Origin: an uncultured Marmoricola sp.
GTDB taxonomy: Bacteria > Actinomycetota > Actinomycetes > Propionibacteriales > Nocardioidaceae
Reading direction: 5' to 3'
NCBI RefSeq assembly: GCF_943913695.1
Contig: NZ_CALTZE010000122.1
Coordinates: forward strand, 1-11,140
DNA: 11,140 nucleotides
The notes beneath the pieces are model-generated. The model saw nothing but the letters and a program-made list of their open reading frames with translations. It was not told where the DNA came from and ran no database searches. The translations under genes were made by a program, and so were the position numbers. Positions 4,974 to 11,140 of this stretch are shown here, piece after piece. How positions within the stretch are numbered: position 1 is the first letter of the stretch; each line of letters starts with the position of its first letter.

Positions 4974-6688
4974 GCGGACCCGTCGCTGGGCAACCTGCAC
5001 AGACCTGGGCCGGCGTGGTCGTCCGCAACCTCTCGGCCCTGCTGCCCCGACGCTCCGACTGGACCATCTCCTCCCCCGGCCGCGACCTGCTCGCCGGCCT
5101 GATGGTCGGCCTGGTCGCGCTGCCCCTGGCGCTGGGCTTCGGCGTCGCCTCGGGTCTGGGCGCCGGCGCCGGCATCGTGACCGCCGTGGTCGCAGGCGCC
5201 GTGGCCGCCGTCTTCGGCGGCAGCCGGGTCCAGGTCAGCGGGCCGACGGGGGCGATGACCGTGGTGCTGGTGCCGATCGTGGCAGCGTACGGCGCCGAGG
5301 GCGTCCTCGTGGTCGGCCTCATGGCCGGCCTGATGCTGCTCGCGCTGAGCGTGGCGCGGGCCGGCCGCTTCATCCGCTACCTGCCGGTGCCGGTCGTCGA
5401 AGGATTCACCGCCGGGATCGCCGTCATCATCGCGCTGCAGCAGGTGCCCTCCGCCCTGGGCGTGGACGTCCGGGCCGAGAGCGTCCTGACGCTCGTGGTG
5501 CGTGCCGTGCGCGCCTGGGCCGCCGACGTCGAGCTCACGGCGCTCGGCATCACCCTCGCGGTGGTGGTGGCCGTGCTCGTGCTTGCCCGCTGGCGCCCAC
5601 GACTCCCGGGGACCCTCCTGGCCGTGGTCGTGGCGACCGTCGCGTCCCAGCTCCTCGGCTGGAATGCGGCGACGATCGGCGAGCTCCCCTCCGGCATCCC
5701 GGTGCCGGCGTGGCCCGACGTGCCATGGGGCGGGCTCGGCGCCCTGGTGCTCCCGGCGGTCGCCGTCGCTGCCCTCGCCGCCCTGGAGAGCCTGCTGTCG
5801 GCGACGGTCGCCGACGGCATGAGCGTCGGGCAGCGGCACGACCCCGACCGCGAGCTCTTCGGCCAGGGACTGGCCAACCTCGCGGCTCCTCTCTTCGGCG
5901 GCATCCCCGCCACCGCCGCGATCGCGCGTACGGCGGTCAACGCGCGGTCCGGCGCGACGTCGCGCCTGGCCGCCCTCACCCACGCGATCGCGCTGCTGCT
6001 CGTGATCCTGCTGGCCTCGACCTGGGTCTCGCAGATCCCGCTCGCGGCGCTGGCCGGCGTGCTGATCGCCACGGCGATCCAGATGGTGAAGGTCTCGAGC
6101 ATCCGGTCACTGATGCGGTCCACGCGCGGCGACGCGGTCGTGCTGGTGCTCACCGCGGGCGCCACCGTCGTCTTCGACCTCGTGACCGCGGTGCTGCTCG
6201 GCCTGTCGACGGCCGGACTCCTGGCCCTACGCCAGACCGCCCGAGCATCGCGGCTCGAGCAGCAGCCCGTCGACGACTCCGACCACACCGGCGAGGAGAG
6301 GTCGGTGCTCGACGAGCACATCGTCGTCTATCGGATCGAGGGCGCCCTCTTCTTCGCCGCAGCCCACGACTTCCTGCTCGAGCTGACCCAGGTCAGCCGG
6401 GTGCGCGTGGTGGTGCTGCGGATGTCACGGGTCACCTCGATCGACGCGACCGGGGCCACGGTGCTGGCCGACACCATCACCGACCTGGAGCACCGCGGCG
6501 TCACCGTGATGCTCTCCGGCGTCCAGCCTCGCCACGAGCAGGTCCTGCGGGAGCTGGGGGTCTATGAGCACCTCGCCCACGAGCGGCACGTCTTCGGCAC
6601 CACTCCCGACGCGATCGCCCACGCTCGAGCCCACGTGGCGCGCACGGACCACCCCGACCGCGTCACCTCGCTCGACGAGGCGACGTAG
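4970..6688 (+). CDS. SulP-family inorganic anion transporter with STAS domain
   Basis: 572 residues, the usual SulP/SLC26 layout. The membrane domain covers about 38-422, with roughly 12-14 hydrophobic segments. It begins LLAGLMVGLVALPLALGFGVA and has the family's SGPTGAMTVVL at 90-100 in the anion-site half-helix region. ALESLLSATVADGMSGQRH-like sequence at 270-290 includes E273, followed by FGQGLANL and GGIPATAAIARTAVN. A charged linker (430-445) leads to a C-terminal STAS domain (about 447-555) with IDATG at 491-495. The family moves sulfate, bicarbonate, dicarboxylates or other anions; residues here do not settle which. There is no fused carbonic anhydrase. Its ATG overlaps the arsR stop by 4 nt. 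It ends 9 bp before a convergent gene. Confidence 0.92.
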   Translation: MSGPVAGQPAQTWAGVVVRNLSALLPRRSDWTISSPGRDLLAGLMVGLVALPLALGFGVASGLGAGAGIVTAVVAGAVAAVFGGSRVQVSGPTGAMTVVLVPIVAAYGAEGVLVVGLMAGLMLLALSVARAGRFIRYLPVPVVEGFTAGIAVIIALQQVPSALGVDVRAESVLTLVVRAVRAWAADVELTALGITLAVVVAVLVLARWRPRLPGTLLAVVVATVASQLLGWNAATIGELPSGIPVPAWPDVPWGGLGALVLPAVAVAALAALESLLSATVADGMSVGQRHDPDRELFGQGLANLAAPLFGGIPATAAIARTAVNARSGATSRLAALTHAIALLLVILLASTWVSQIPLAALAGVLIATAIQMVKVSSIRSLMRSTRGDAVVLVLTAGATVVFDLVTAVLLGLSTAGLLALRQTARASRLEQQPVDDSDHTGEERSVLDEHIVVYRIEGALFFAAAHDFLLELTQVSRVRVVVLRMSRVTSIDATGATVLADTITDLEHRGVTVMLSGVQPRHEQVLRELGVYEHLAHERHVFGTTPDAIAHARAHVARTDHPDRVTSLDEAT

Positions 6689-6705
6689 CGGCCGTCCTCA
6701 GTCGA
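6672..6705. terminator. Possible bidirectional terminator between convergent genes
   Basis: TCGACGAGG (6672-6680) can pair with CCTC-A-GTCGA (6696-6705) with one bulged base and a 15-nt loop. It spans the SulP stop and the stop of the minus-strand gene. No U-tract is present, so this is only a candidate. Confidence 0.3.
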
Positions 6706-7087
6706 CCGCGCGCCAGCCGTCCGGGATCGGCTCGCCCTTCGCGACGCAGTCGGTGCGCAGGTCGTCGGAGTCCCGCCGCACCGGCTCCACCTCGACCCAG
6801 CCCCACCGGTCGTGGCACGCGAACGGTCGGTTGCCGAAGGGGTCCCACGAGGCCCCGTCCGGCAGCGTGCTCCCGACCTTCGCGCACGCAGAGCCGCCGT
6901 CGGCGTAGACGTACGGCGCCTCCCCGTCGGAGCAGGCCCACTCGTCGATCAGCGGCGTACCGCTGACCCAGAGGTAGGCCGCGAAGCCACCCACGAGGAG
7001 CAGGGGCAGCGCGACCACGCCGGCCACGACCAGGACGACCAGCCGCACCACGCGCCGGCGGGATGCCTGAGGGTCGGGGACGGACAT
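6698..7087 (-). CDS. Small membrane-anchored secreted-domain protein, unknown function
   Basis: 129 residues. A short basic N-terminus (ending SRRRVVR) is followed by one strongly hydrophobic helix at about 15-40. A polar domain of about 85 residues comes after it and is predicted to lie outside the membrane. That domain has four cysteines (52, 68, 91, 114), enough for two disulfides, and five tryptophans, in segments such as DEWACSDGE, GGSACAKVG and RPFACHDRW. There is no lipobox cysteine, so it is a single-pass anchor or an uncleaved signal rather than a lipoprotein. I do not recognise the family. The ATG at 7087 is preceded by CACGAT exactly 6 nt upstream, so it is probably leaderless. It starts 38 bp after the oleate hydratase stop on the same strand. 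Confidence 0.8.
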   Translation of the reverse strand: MSVPDPQASRRRVVRLVVLVVAGVVALPLLLVGGFAAYLWVSGTPLIDEWACSDGEAPYVYADGGSACAKVGSTLPDGASWDPFGNRPFACHDRWGWVEVEPVRRDSDDLRTDCVAKGEPIPDGWRAVD

Positions 7088-7093
7088 GCCCCC

Positions 7094-7099
7094 ATCGTG
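7094..7099 (-). promoter_or_regulatory. Putative -10 of the small membrane-protein gene
   Basis: On the minus strand this reads CACGAT, then GGGGGC, then ATG: the NANNNT hexamer and the 6-nt spacing seen for the left-hand genes. The G-run lies too close to the ATG to act well as a ribosome binding site. Confidence 0.45.
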
Positions 7100-7125
7100 C
7101 CCCCGCCGGCCTGTGGTGCCCAGCG

Positions 7126-8900
7126 TCAGACCAGCTTGGCCTCCTGCAGCAGCTGCTCGAGGTAGGTGCCCTTGACCTTCGCCAGCGCCGCCTTCCCGAG
7201 GACCTGGGTGGCGAAGGGAAGCTGCACCTCGTGCAGCGGCTTGCGGTCGTTGAGGTAGTAGAGCGCGCTGAGCAGCACGCGCACGTCGAAGGAGGAGGCG
7301 AAGACCTCCGGGACGGCACGGTCGACGTCCAGGAGTGTGTAGACGGCCTCCATCGCGTGCGTACCGAGTACTCGGTGGTGACGACGGTGTCCTGCTCGGT
7401 CTCGGCGAAGTTGCCGATGAAGGCGAGGTTGCGCGATCTCTCCGGCACCACGAGCGGACGGTCTCCTGCTGCCCGGGGCATGAAGTAGGAGGTGATGTAG
7501 GGCATGTTGCAGGGCACGGTGCTGGCCGCGTTGGCTGCCAGGTCCTCGATCCTGTCGTCGGGCACGCCGAGGTGGTAGAGCCACTCCGCACACAGCTCCG
7601 CGCCCGTGCACTCCCGGATGGGCTTCTTGACGTAGTCGCCCGGCCTGTCGGAGAAGAGTCCGTAGAGCCAGACCACCTGCTGCTTGCTGGCGTCCTGCGA
7701 GGCGAAGTGCGGCTGGCGGCTCATGGTGAAGCCATAGAGCCACGACGAGTCCTCGATCGTGCACGGACCACCCGTGATGATCCGCCCCGAGGCGGGATCC
7801 CGACCGGTCACCTTCTCGACGAAGGGGGCGATGCGATCGTCGGTGAGGGTGACGGTCGCCGAGATGGTCCAGTTGGCCTCGGGGATGTCCTCGCAGAACT
7901 TCTCGGGGCGCCCGAAGGCCCTGTCTCGCTCGGCCATGGTCTTCCAGAGGCTCCAGGCACCGCCACGGTCGGTGATCACCGGCGCGGGGGTCTGGTTGTC
8001 GCCGTAGGTCGAGCTCTCGGTGATGGACCCGTTGGTGATGAAGACCAGGTCGTCCGGGGAGACCTCGATCTCGGTGGCGTCATCACCTGCGCCGACCACG
8101 AGGCCGGTCACGGTCTTCTCACCACCCGCGTCGGTGACCAGCACGTCGGTCACCTCGACGTCGTAGCGGAAGCGGACCCCGTGGCCCTCGAGGTAGGCCA
8201 CGAGCGGCCTGATCAGTGACTCGTACTGGTTGTAGCGGGTGAACCTCAAGGAGCTGAGGTCGGCCAGCGTGGAGATGTGGTGCACGAACCGCAGCGTGTA
8301 GCGCCGCATCTCCAGCGCGCTCGCCCACGGCGCGAAGGCGAACATGGTCGCCCAGTAGAGCCAGAAGTTGGAGGCGAAGAAGTCCTCGGAGAAGCACTCG
8401 TCGATGCGCTTGTCGTCGAGGTCCTCCTCGCGCGTGAGCGCGAGGTCCAGCAGCTCCTGCACGGCCTTCGGGGTGAGGGTCAGATCGGCCAGGTGGTCGA
8501 TGCGCTCGCCGCGGCGGTGGATGGCCCGGCACGGGTTGGTCGACGGGTCCTGCTTGTGCAGCCAGTACATCTCGTCCAGGACACTGGCGTCAGGGGTGTC
8601 GAGGGAGGGGATGGAGCGGAAGAGGTCCCACAGCGTCTCGAAGTGCGCCTCCATCTCCCGTCCGCCGCGGATGATGAAGCCCTTGTGCTCGTCATAGGTC
8701 CCGTCCATGCTCCCCCCGGGGACGGCGAGCTCCTCGTAGATGGTGATCGCCTCCCCAGGCAGCTGGGCGTCCCGGACGAGGAAGGCGGCTCCCGCCAGGG
8801 CAGCCAGGCCGGAGCCGACGAAGTGGACTCGCCGTCCCTCGGTCCCTGCCGGCTTGGGTGCCCGCGCGTATGCCTCGAAATTGCCGTTGGACCGGTACAT
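7126..8900 (-). pseudogene. ohyA: Oleate hydratase (FAD-dependent), frameshifted near the 3' end
   Basis: It encodes an MCRA-family oleate hydratase, which adds water to the cis-9 double bond of oleic acid to give 10-hydroxystearate; FAD is needed structurally. From the ATG at 8900, MYRSNGNFEAYARAPKPAG is followed by a Rossmann glycine motif VGSGLAALAG (28-37) and PGGSMDG (61-67). Then come RGGREMEAHFETLWDLFRS (78-96) and TRYNQYESL (221-229), which hold the acidic and tyrosine active-site positions of known homologues. The frame is intact to codon 515 (ACG, 7358-7356). The family C-terminus (AMEAVYTLLDVDRAV... to QEAKLV, 76 codons, stop at 7126) is one frame off. Inserting one C after 7356 on the + strand restores a 591-residue protein. 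Unrepaired, the frame runs on to 6663 and would give about 745 residues with a meaningless tail. This could be real inactivation or a sequencing error; the rest of the gene shows no decay. Confidence 0.9.
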
Positions 8901-8952
8901 GAGCTGTGTCCCGTCGCCAGGGTCGGTGCCCGATGTACCGGCCTCTCCTAGC

Positions 8953-8958
8953 ACCGTA
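8953..8958 (-). promoter_or_regulatory. Possible -10 for oleate hydratase
   Basis: On the minus strand this reads TACGGT (TANNNT), about 52 nt before the ATG at 8900, which would give a leader of about 45 nt. No convincing -35 is seen and no strong Shine-Dalgarno sequence precedes the ATG. Low confidence. Confidence 0.25.
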
Positions 8959-8982
8959 AGCCCGGCCAGCGCCTTTGGACCT

Positions 8983-9164
8983 GGCGTGTTTCCGCCGTTT
9001 TCGACCGCCCCCACCCGCCCGCGATCCGTACGTCGCGTCGAGCACACGGTGCCGGTGGGCGTGGCCGCGGGCCTCAGCGCGGTGCCGGCTCGATGTGGCG
9101 ACGGCGTACGACGAGCACGGTGCCGACGACCAGGTAGGCGGCGACGGCCGCCAGGGAGCCGAGG
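8983..9164. repeat. 180-bp tandem duplication, copy 1 (promoter-proximal to oleate hydratase)
   Basis: Bases 8983-9164 are identical, base for base, to 9163-9344; the period is exactly 180 bp and the two copies share GG at the join. The unit holds the last 90 nt of the CPBP protease gene (29 codons and stop) and the 90 bp that follow it. Each copy also carries CGCGA-N8-TCGCG (here 9020-9037) and a CCGCG-N8-CGCGG hairpin over the stop codon (9065-9082). This fills most of the 353-bp gap between the CPBP and oleate hydratase genes; the remainder (8901-8982) is unique leader sequence. Perfect identity implies a recent event. Confidence 0.95.
9074..9163 (-). pseudogene. Duplicated 3' fragment of the CPBP protease gene
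   Basis: Exact copy of the last 29 codons of the CPBP gene (LGSLAAVAAYLVVGTVLVV, then RRRHIEPAPR) and its stop. It has no start codon, and the sequence before it is the duplicated intergenic DNA, so it should not be translated on its own. It is a by-product of the tandem duplication. Confidence 0.85.
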
Positions 9165-9344
9165 CGTGTTTCCGCCGTTTTCGACCGCCCCCACCCGCCC
9201 GCGATCCGTACGTCGCGTCGAGCACACGGTGCCGGTGGGCGTGGCCGCGGGCCTCAGCGCGGTGCCGGCTCGATGTGGCGACGGCGTACGACGAGCACGG
9301 TGCCGACGACCAGGTAGGCGGCGACGGCCGCCAGGGAGCCGAGG
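9163..9344. repeat. 180-bp tandem duplication, copy 2 (includes the true CPBP gene end)
   Basis: The second copy of the unit. Here the coding half (9254-9343) is continuous with the rest of the CPBP gene, so this copy holds the functional gene end. The outer junctions show only a 2-bp GG microhomology (left flank CT|GG, right flank GG|TAGG). Confidence 0.95.
9200..9217. promoter_or_regulatory. CGCGA-N8-TCGCG inverted repeat (second copy at 9020-9037)
   Basis: Perfect 5-bp arms around TCCGTACG in the spacer downstream of the CPBP gene, doubled by the 180-bp duplication. The size would suit a dimeric HTH regulator of the oleate hydratase gene, but in GC-rich DNA such short palindromes also arise by chance. 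Confidence 0.25.
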
Positions 9345-10030
9345 TAGGCGCCCTGGTCCGCGGCGATCGCGGTGGCGCTCAGGATGGAGAAGTCGAAGAG
9401 TCCGTGGATGACGGAGTTGAGCGCGTTGCCGCCGCTGACGCGGCGGACCAGGTAGAAGAAGTAGCCCGCGAAGCTGACCGCGATCGCCTGCGGCAGCGCC
9501 CTGCCGACGTCGCCGGTCAGGGCGTTGGAGATGTGCACGGCACCGAAGACGACGCTCGACCAGAGCGCGACCCTCCCCTCGGTGAGGCCGTGGCTGCGCA
9601 GCGTGGTCACGCCGATGCCGCGAAACATGCCCTCCTCGCCCCAGCCCACGAGCTGGCAGGCCACCAGCATCGCGAGCACGTAGCCGAGCGGCTTGTCGGC
9701 GAGGTCGGCGTAGTCGATGGCGAGCAGGATGCAGACCGCGAAGACGATCGGCACCACCCACACCCAGCGCTGCACCGGGCGGTCGTCGCGCAGCACGGGA
9801 TCCCACCAGCCCAGCCACGCCACGACCGCGTAGGTGAGTACGAGCGCGGCCCCGAGCGGGATCCACAGCTGCACCACGACGTCGTGGGTCGTGTAGAGGC
9901 CGTCGTCGACGTCCCAGATCCGACCGACCAGGTAGCCGACGCCCTTGATGACGGCGAGGTAGGCCACGACGATCGCGGCGAACCCGCCGTAGGAGAGCCT
10001 GCGCGGGCTCGCCCCCGGCGGTGCTGCCAT
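9254..10030 (-). CDS. CPBP-family intramembrane metalloprotease (ABI/CAAX-like)
   Basis: 258 residues with about 7-8 hydrophobic segments. The three signatures of the CPBP (Abi/Rce1-like) glutamic metalloprotease family are present in order: EEGMFR at 132-137 (EExxxR; E132, E133, R137), FGAVH at 162-166 (H166) and HGLFD at 209-213 (H209, D213). The catalytic set is therefore complete. In bacteria such proteins cleave membrane-embedded substrates or take part in bacteriocin self-immunity; no bacteriocin gene is nearby. The ATG at 10030 is chosen because it starts 10 nt after the hchA stop and has TAGGGT 7 nt upstream. An upstream ATG at 10069 would overlap hchA and add an unrelated tail. Its last 29 codons are copied downstream by the tandem duplication. 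Confidence 0.88.
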   Translation of the reverse strand: MAAPPGASPRRLSYGGFAAIVVAYLAVIKGVGYLVGRIWDVDDGLYTTHDVVVQLWIPLGAALVLTYAVVAWLGWWDPVLRDDRPVQRWVWVVPIVFAVCILLAIDYADLADKPLGYVLAMLVACQLVGWGEEGMFRGIGVTTLRSHGLTEGRVALWSSVVFGAVHISNALTGDVGRALPQAIAVSFAGYFFYLVRRVSGGNALNSVIHGLFDFSILSATAIAADQGAYLGSLAAVAAYLVVGTVLVVRRRHIEPAPR

Positions 10031-10037
10031 GAGCTCG

Positions 10038-10043
10038 ACCCTA
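10038..10043 (-). promoter_or_regulatory. Possible internal -10 before the CPBP gene
   Basis: On the minus strand this reads TAGGGT, ending 7 nt before the ATG at 10030 and overlapping the hchA stop codon (TAG). It allows a leaderless transcript in addition to readthrough from hchA. No Shine-Dalgarno sequence fits the 10-nt gap. Confidence 0.35.
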
Positions 10044-10904
10044 GACCGTGGCGTGCTCCAGCAGGGCACGAGCGGCGAGCTTGCCGAGGTCGTTGGCGGC
10101 CAGCGGACTGTCGCCCGAGAGCAGGTTGCGGTCGCGCGTGGTCGCCCCGGTCATGTCGTCGTTGGCGAGCTCGATCCCTGCCTTGGTCAGCGCCTCCCCC
10201 AGCGCCCACGGCATCTGGCCGGGCAGGTAACCGATGTCGACGTTGGCGCCCTGGTCGATCGCGTCGGGGAAGGAGCAGGTGCGGTAGCCCGCGAAGAGCG
10301 AGGTCCCGTCGGGGGCCCTCGCTGCCAGCAGGGCAGCCGGGCCATGGCACAGGGTGATGACGAGCCGCTCGCTCTCCATCGCCCATGCCAGTGCGGCACC
10401 CACCTCGGGGCTCTCCGGCAGCCCGAGCATGGCGCCGTGGCCACCGGGCACGAAGACGGCGACGTAGTCGGAGTCCTCACCCAGCTGGCTGGAGACCACG
10501 TCTCGCAGCGAGAGCGGGTCCTTGAACTGGGCCCGCAACTGCTCCCAGGTCTGCCTGACCGACTCGTCCTGCTCCGGGTAGGCCCACCACTCGAACTTCG
10601 CGGGCGCTCCCGTCGGGGTCGCGACGCCGACCTCGAAGCCCGCCTCGATGATGTGGTGCAGGGGCAGCAGCGTCTCGACCGGGTGGTTGCCGGTCGAGAA
10701 CATCGTGCCGTTCTGCATCAACATGTAGCGCTCCTCGGTGGCGATGACCAGCACGCGCCCCGAACCGTCGTAGGCCCCCCGCTCGGTTGCCAGCGAGTCG
10801 AAGTCGGTCGTGTCCGAGGTGTACTGCGAGAGCGAGTACGCCGAGGGGAAGAACGCCTGCTCCTCGGCCGGGTCGGGGGTGGGCTGTCGGTCGTGGTCCG
10901 TCAT
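10041..10904 (-). CDS. hchA: HchA/Hsp31-type protein (DJ-1/PfpI superfamily; glyoxalase III/deglycase type)
   Basis: 287 residues, nearly collinear with E. coli HchA (283 aa as I recall it). E. coli Hsp31 is a chaperone and glutathione-independent glyoxalase that detoxifies methylglyoxal, with a debated deglycase activity. Matching landmarks are AFFPSAYSLSQYTS (17-30), FSTGNHPVETLLPL (69-82) with E77, FVPGGHGAMLGLPES (151-165), VITLCHGPAA (182-191) with nucleophile C186 and H187, FPDA with D214, and NDDMTG (248-253). The catalytic set Glu-Cys-His-Asp is complete. Two of the three metal ligands of E. coli HchA (H86, E91, H123) are changed: the equivalents are I86, E91 and L123. The start at 10904 has AGGAAGG 6 nt upstream. 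It probably forms an operon with the CPBP gene. Confidence 0.93.
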   Translation of the reverse strand: MTDHDRQPTPDPAEEQAFFPSAYSLSQYTSDTTDFDSLATERGAYDGSGRVLVIATEERYMLMQNGTMFSTGNHPVETLLPLHHIIEAGFEVGVATPTGAPAKFEWWAYPEQDESVRQTWEQLRAQFKDPLSLRDVVSSQLGEDSDYVAVFVPGGHGAMLGLPESPEVGAALAWAMESERLVITLCHGPAALLAARAPDGTSLFAGYRTCSFPDAIDQGANVDIGYLPGQMPWALGEALTKAGIELANDDMTGATTRDRNLLSGDSPLAANDLGKLAARALLEHATV

Positions 10905-10910
10905 CGCGCG

Positions 10911-10917
10911 CCTTCCT
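10911..10917 (-). promoter_or_regulatory. Shine-Dalgarno of hchA
   Basis: On the minus strand AGGAAGG lies 6 nt before the ATG at 10904. It fixes that start and shows that hchA has a normal leader, unlike the leaderless genes. Confidence 0.7.
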
Positions 10918-10939
10918 GGTGGCCTGCTGTCTCACTGCA

Positions 10940-10968
10940 TGCGTAACCGCCGGGGATGCTCACTTCAA
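10940..10968 (-). promoter_or_regulatory. Possible hchA promoter
   Basis: On the minus strand TTGAAG, then 17 nt, then TACGCA lies 36 nt before the start codon. The -35 matches the first four bases of the usual consensus; the -10 is weak. CTCACT occurs twice on the + strand (10931-10936 and 10959-10964) around it, of unknown meaning. Confidence 0.35.
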
Positions 10969-10980
10969 GCTCGTCCAGTG

Positions 10981-10996
10981 TCAGGGGCACGCCTGA
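10981..10996 (-). terminator. Small hairpin after the HNH-like gene
   Basis: TCAGG (10981-10985) and CCTGA (10992-10996) form a 5-bp stem with a 6-nt loop. It lies in the 156-bp gap between the upstream minus-strand gene and the hchA promoter. Weak; no U-tract. Confidence 0.2.
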
Positions 10997-11060
10997 ACCG
11001 CCTGAGATCCGCGGCGTACGACGCGAGGCATAGGCAGGCACGAGGGGACGTCGCCGTCTT

Positions 11061-11140
11061 CTAGGTGCGTCGGTAGAACTGGATCTGGTTGTCGGCGGTG
11101 ATGCGGTGGCCGATGGCGGGGTCGTGGAGGCGGCGGTGGT
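11061..11140 (-). CDS. Probable HNH endonuclease (DUF222 type), C-terminal end (partial)
   Basis: The last 25 codons of a minus-strand gene enter from the right edge and end with TAG at 11063-11061. The peptide reads HRRLHDPAIGHRITADNQ and ends in QFYRRT. The pattern H(H)R..HDP, followed by a short strand ending F.RR, is how many actinobacterial DUF222/HNH endonuclease proteins end, where the His residues belong to the HNH metal finger. The rest of the gene is outside the window, so this is recognition from a short tail only. Confidence 0.55.
   Translation of the reverse strand, partial: HRRLHDPAIGHRITADNQIQFYRRT

Noticed and set aside
4970..6688. Assigning SulP as a sulfate or bicarbonate transporter specifically
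   Set aside because: The family motifs are clear, but the substrate-determining residues do not settle it and no sulfur- or carbon-assimilation gene is adjacent.
8983..9344. Possible CRISPR array or satellite
   Set aside because: There are only two directly abutting units of 180 bp with no spacers, and the unit contains a gene end; it is a simple tandem duplication.
8740..9411. + strand frame with a repeated 60-residue block, resembling a repeat protein
   Set aside because: The repeat is only the 180-bp DNA duplication read in an antisense frame; it does not encode a natural repeat domain.
6663..9866. Minus-strand open frame of 1067 codons
   Set aside because: Only codons from 8900 to 7356 are real (oleate hydratase). 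The part above lies antisense to or out of frame with the CPBP gene and the duplication, and the tail below 7356 is the frameshifted readthrough. Low-complexity Arg/Gly/Pro composition is typical of GC-rich shadow frames.
10810..11064. + strand frames at the right end
   Set aside because: They lie antisense to hchA and its promoter region, lack a ribosome binding site and show no recognisable protein pattern.

Overview
The window is very GC-rich, with codons ending mostly in G or C, and it looks like chromosome from a high-GC actinobacterium. A Nocardioides-type (Propionibacteriales) organism fits best. This rests on the style of the proteins, the short GTCGAG...CTCGAC intergenic palindromes, the C-terminus of what looks like a DUF222/HNH-type nuclease, and the many genes that appear to be leaderless. 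The assignment is from memory of such genomes, not from a search. No tRNA, rRNA, CRISPR array, insertion sequence or phage gene was seen.

Left part, + strand (1-3652). The 3' end of a galE-like epimerase gene is followed by two strong overlapping hairpins. Then come a short-chain dehydrogenase/reductase, a two-helix general-stress-type membrane protein, an MFS transporter and a small DUF1707 protein. The last four each have an NANNNT hexamer exactly 6 nt before the start codon and no usable Shine-Dalgarno sequence, so each probably has its own promoter and a leaderless mRNA. A pair of inverted REP-like elements lies before the MFS gene.

Middle (3639-6688). A minus-strand alpha/beta hydrolase converges on the DUF1707 gene; the two overlap by 14 nt and both stop codons sit in one small palindrome. 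The hydrolase is divergent from an ArsR-family regulator whose stop overlaps the start of a SulP anion transporter with a STAS domain (ATGA overlap, so translationally coupled). A 30-bp inverted repeat in the divergent spacer is the natural candidate operator. The regulator lacks the usual ArsR/SmtB metal-site residues, so its signal is unknown.

Right part, all minus strand (6698-11140). In reading order these are the end of a probable HNH endonuclease gene, an hchA (Hsp31/DJ-1 family) gene followed 10 nt later by a CPBP-family intramembrane protease, an FAD-dependent oleate hydratase gene, and a small one-helix secreted-domain protein. The oleate hydratase reading frame is broken by a single missing base near 7356. 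Upstream of it, an exact 180-bp tandem duplication has copied the last 29 codons and stop of the CPBP gene plus the 90 bp after it. Stress or membrane-related roles recur (general stress protein, HchA, fatty-acid hydratase, CPBP protease), but there is no evidence that they form one system.

I found no clearly new multi-gene system. The observations most worth checking are the 180-bp duplication, the oleate hydratase frameshift, the HchA lacking two metal ligands, the ArsR-SulP pair with its candidate operator, and the uniform leaderless promoter spacing.
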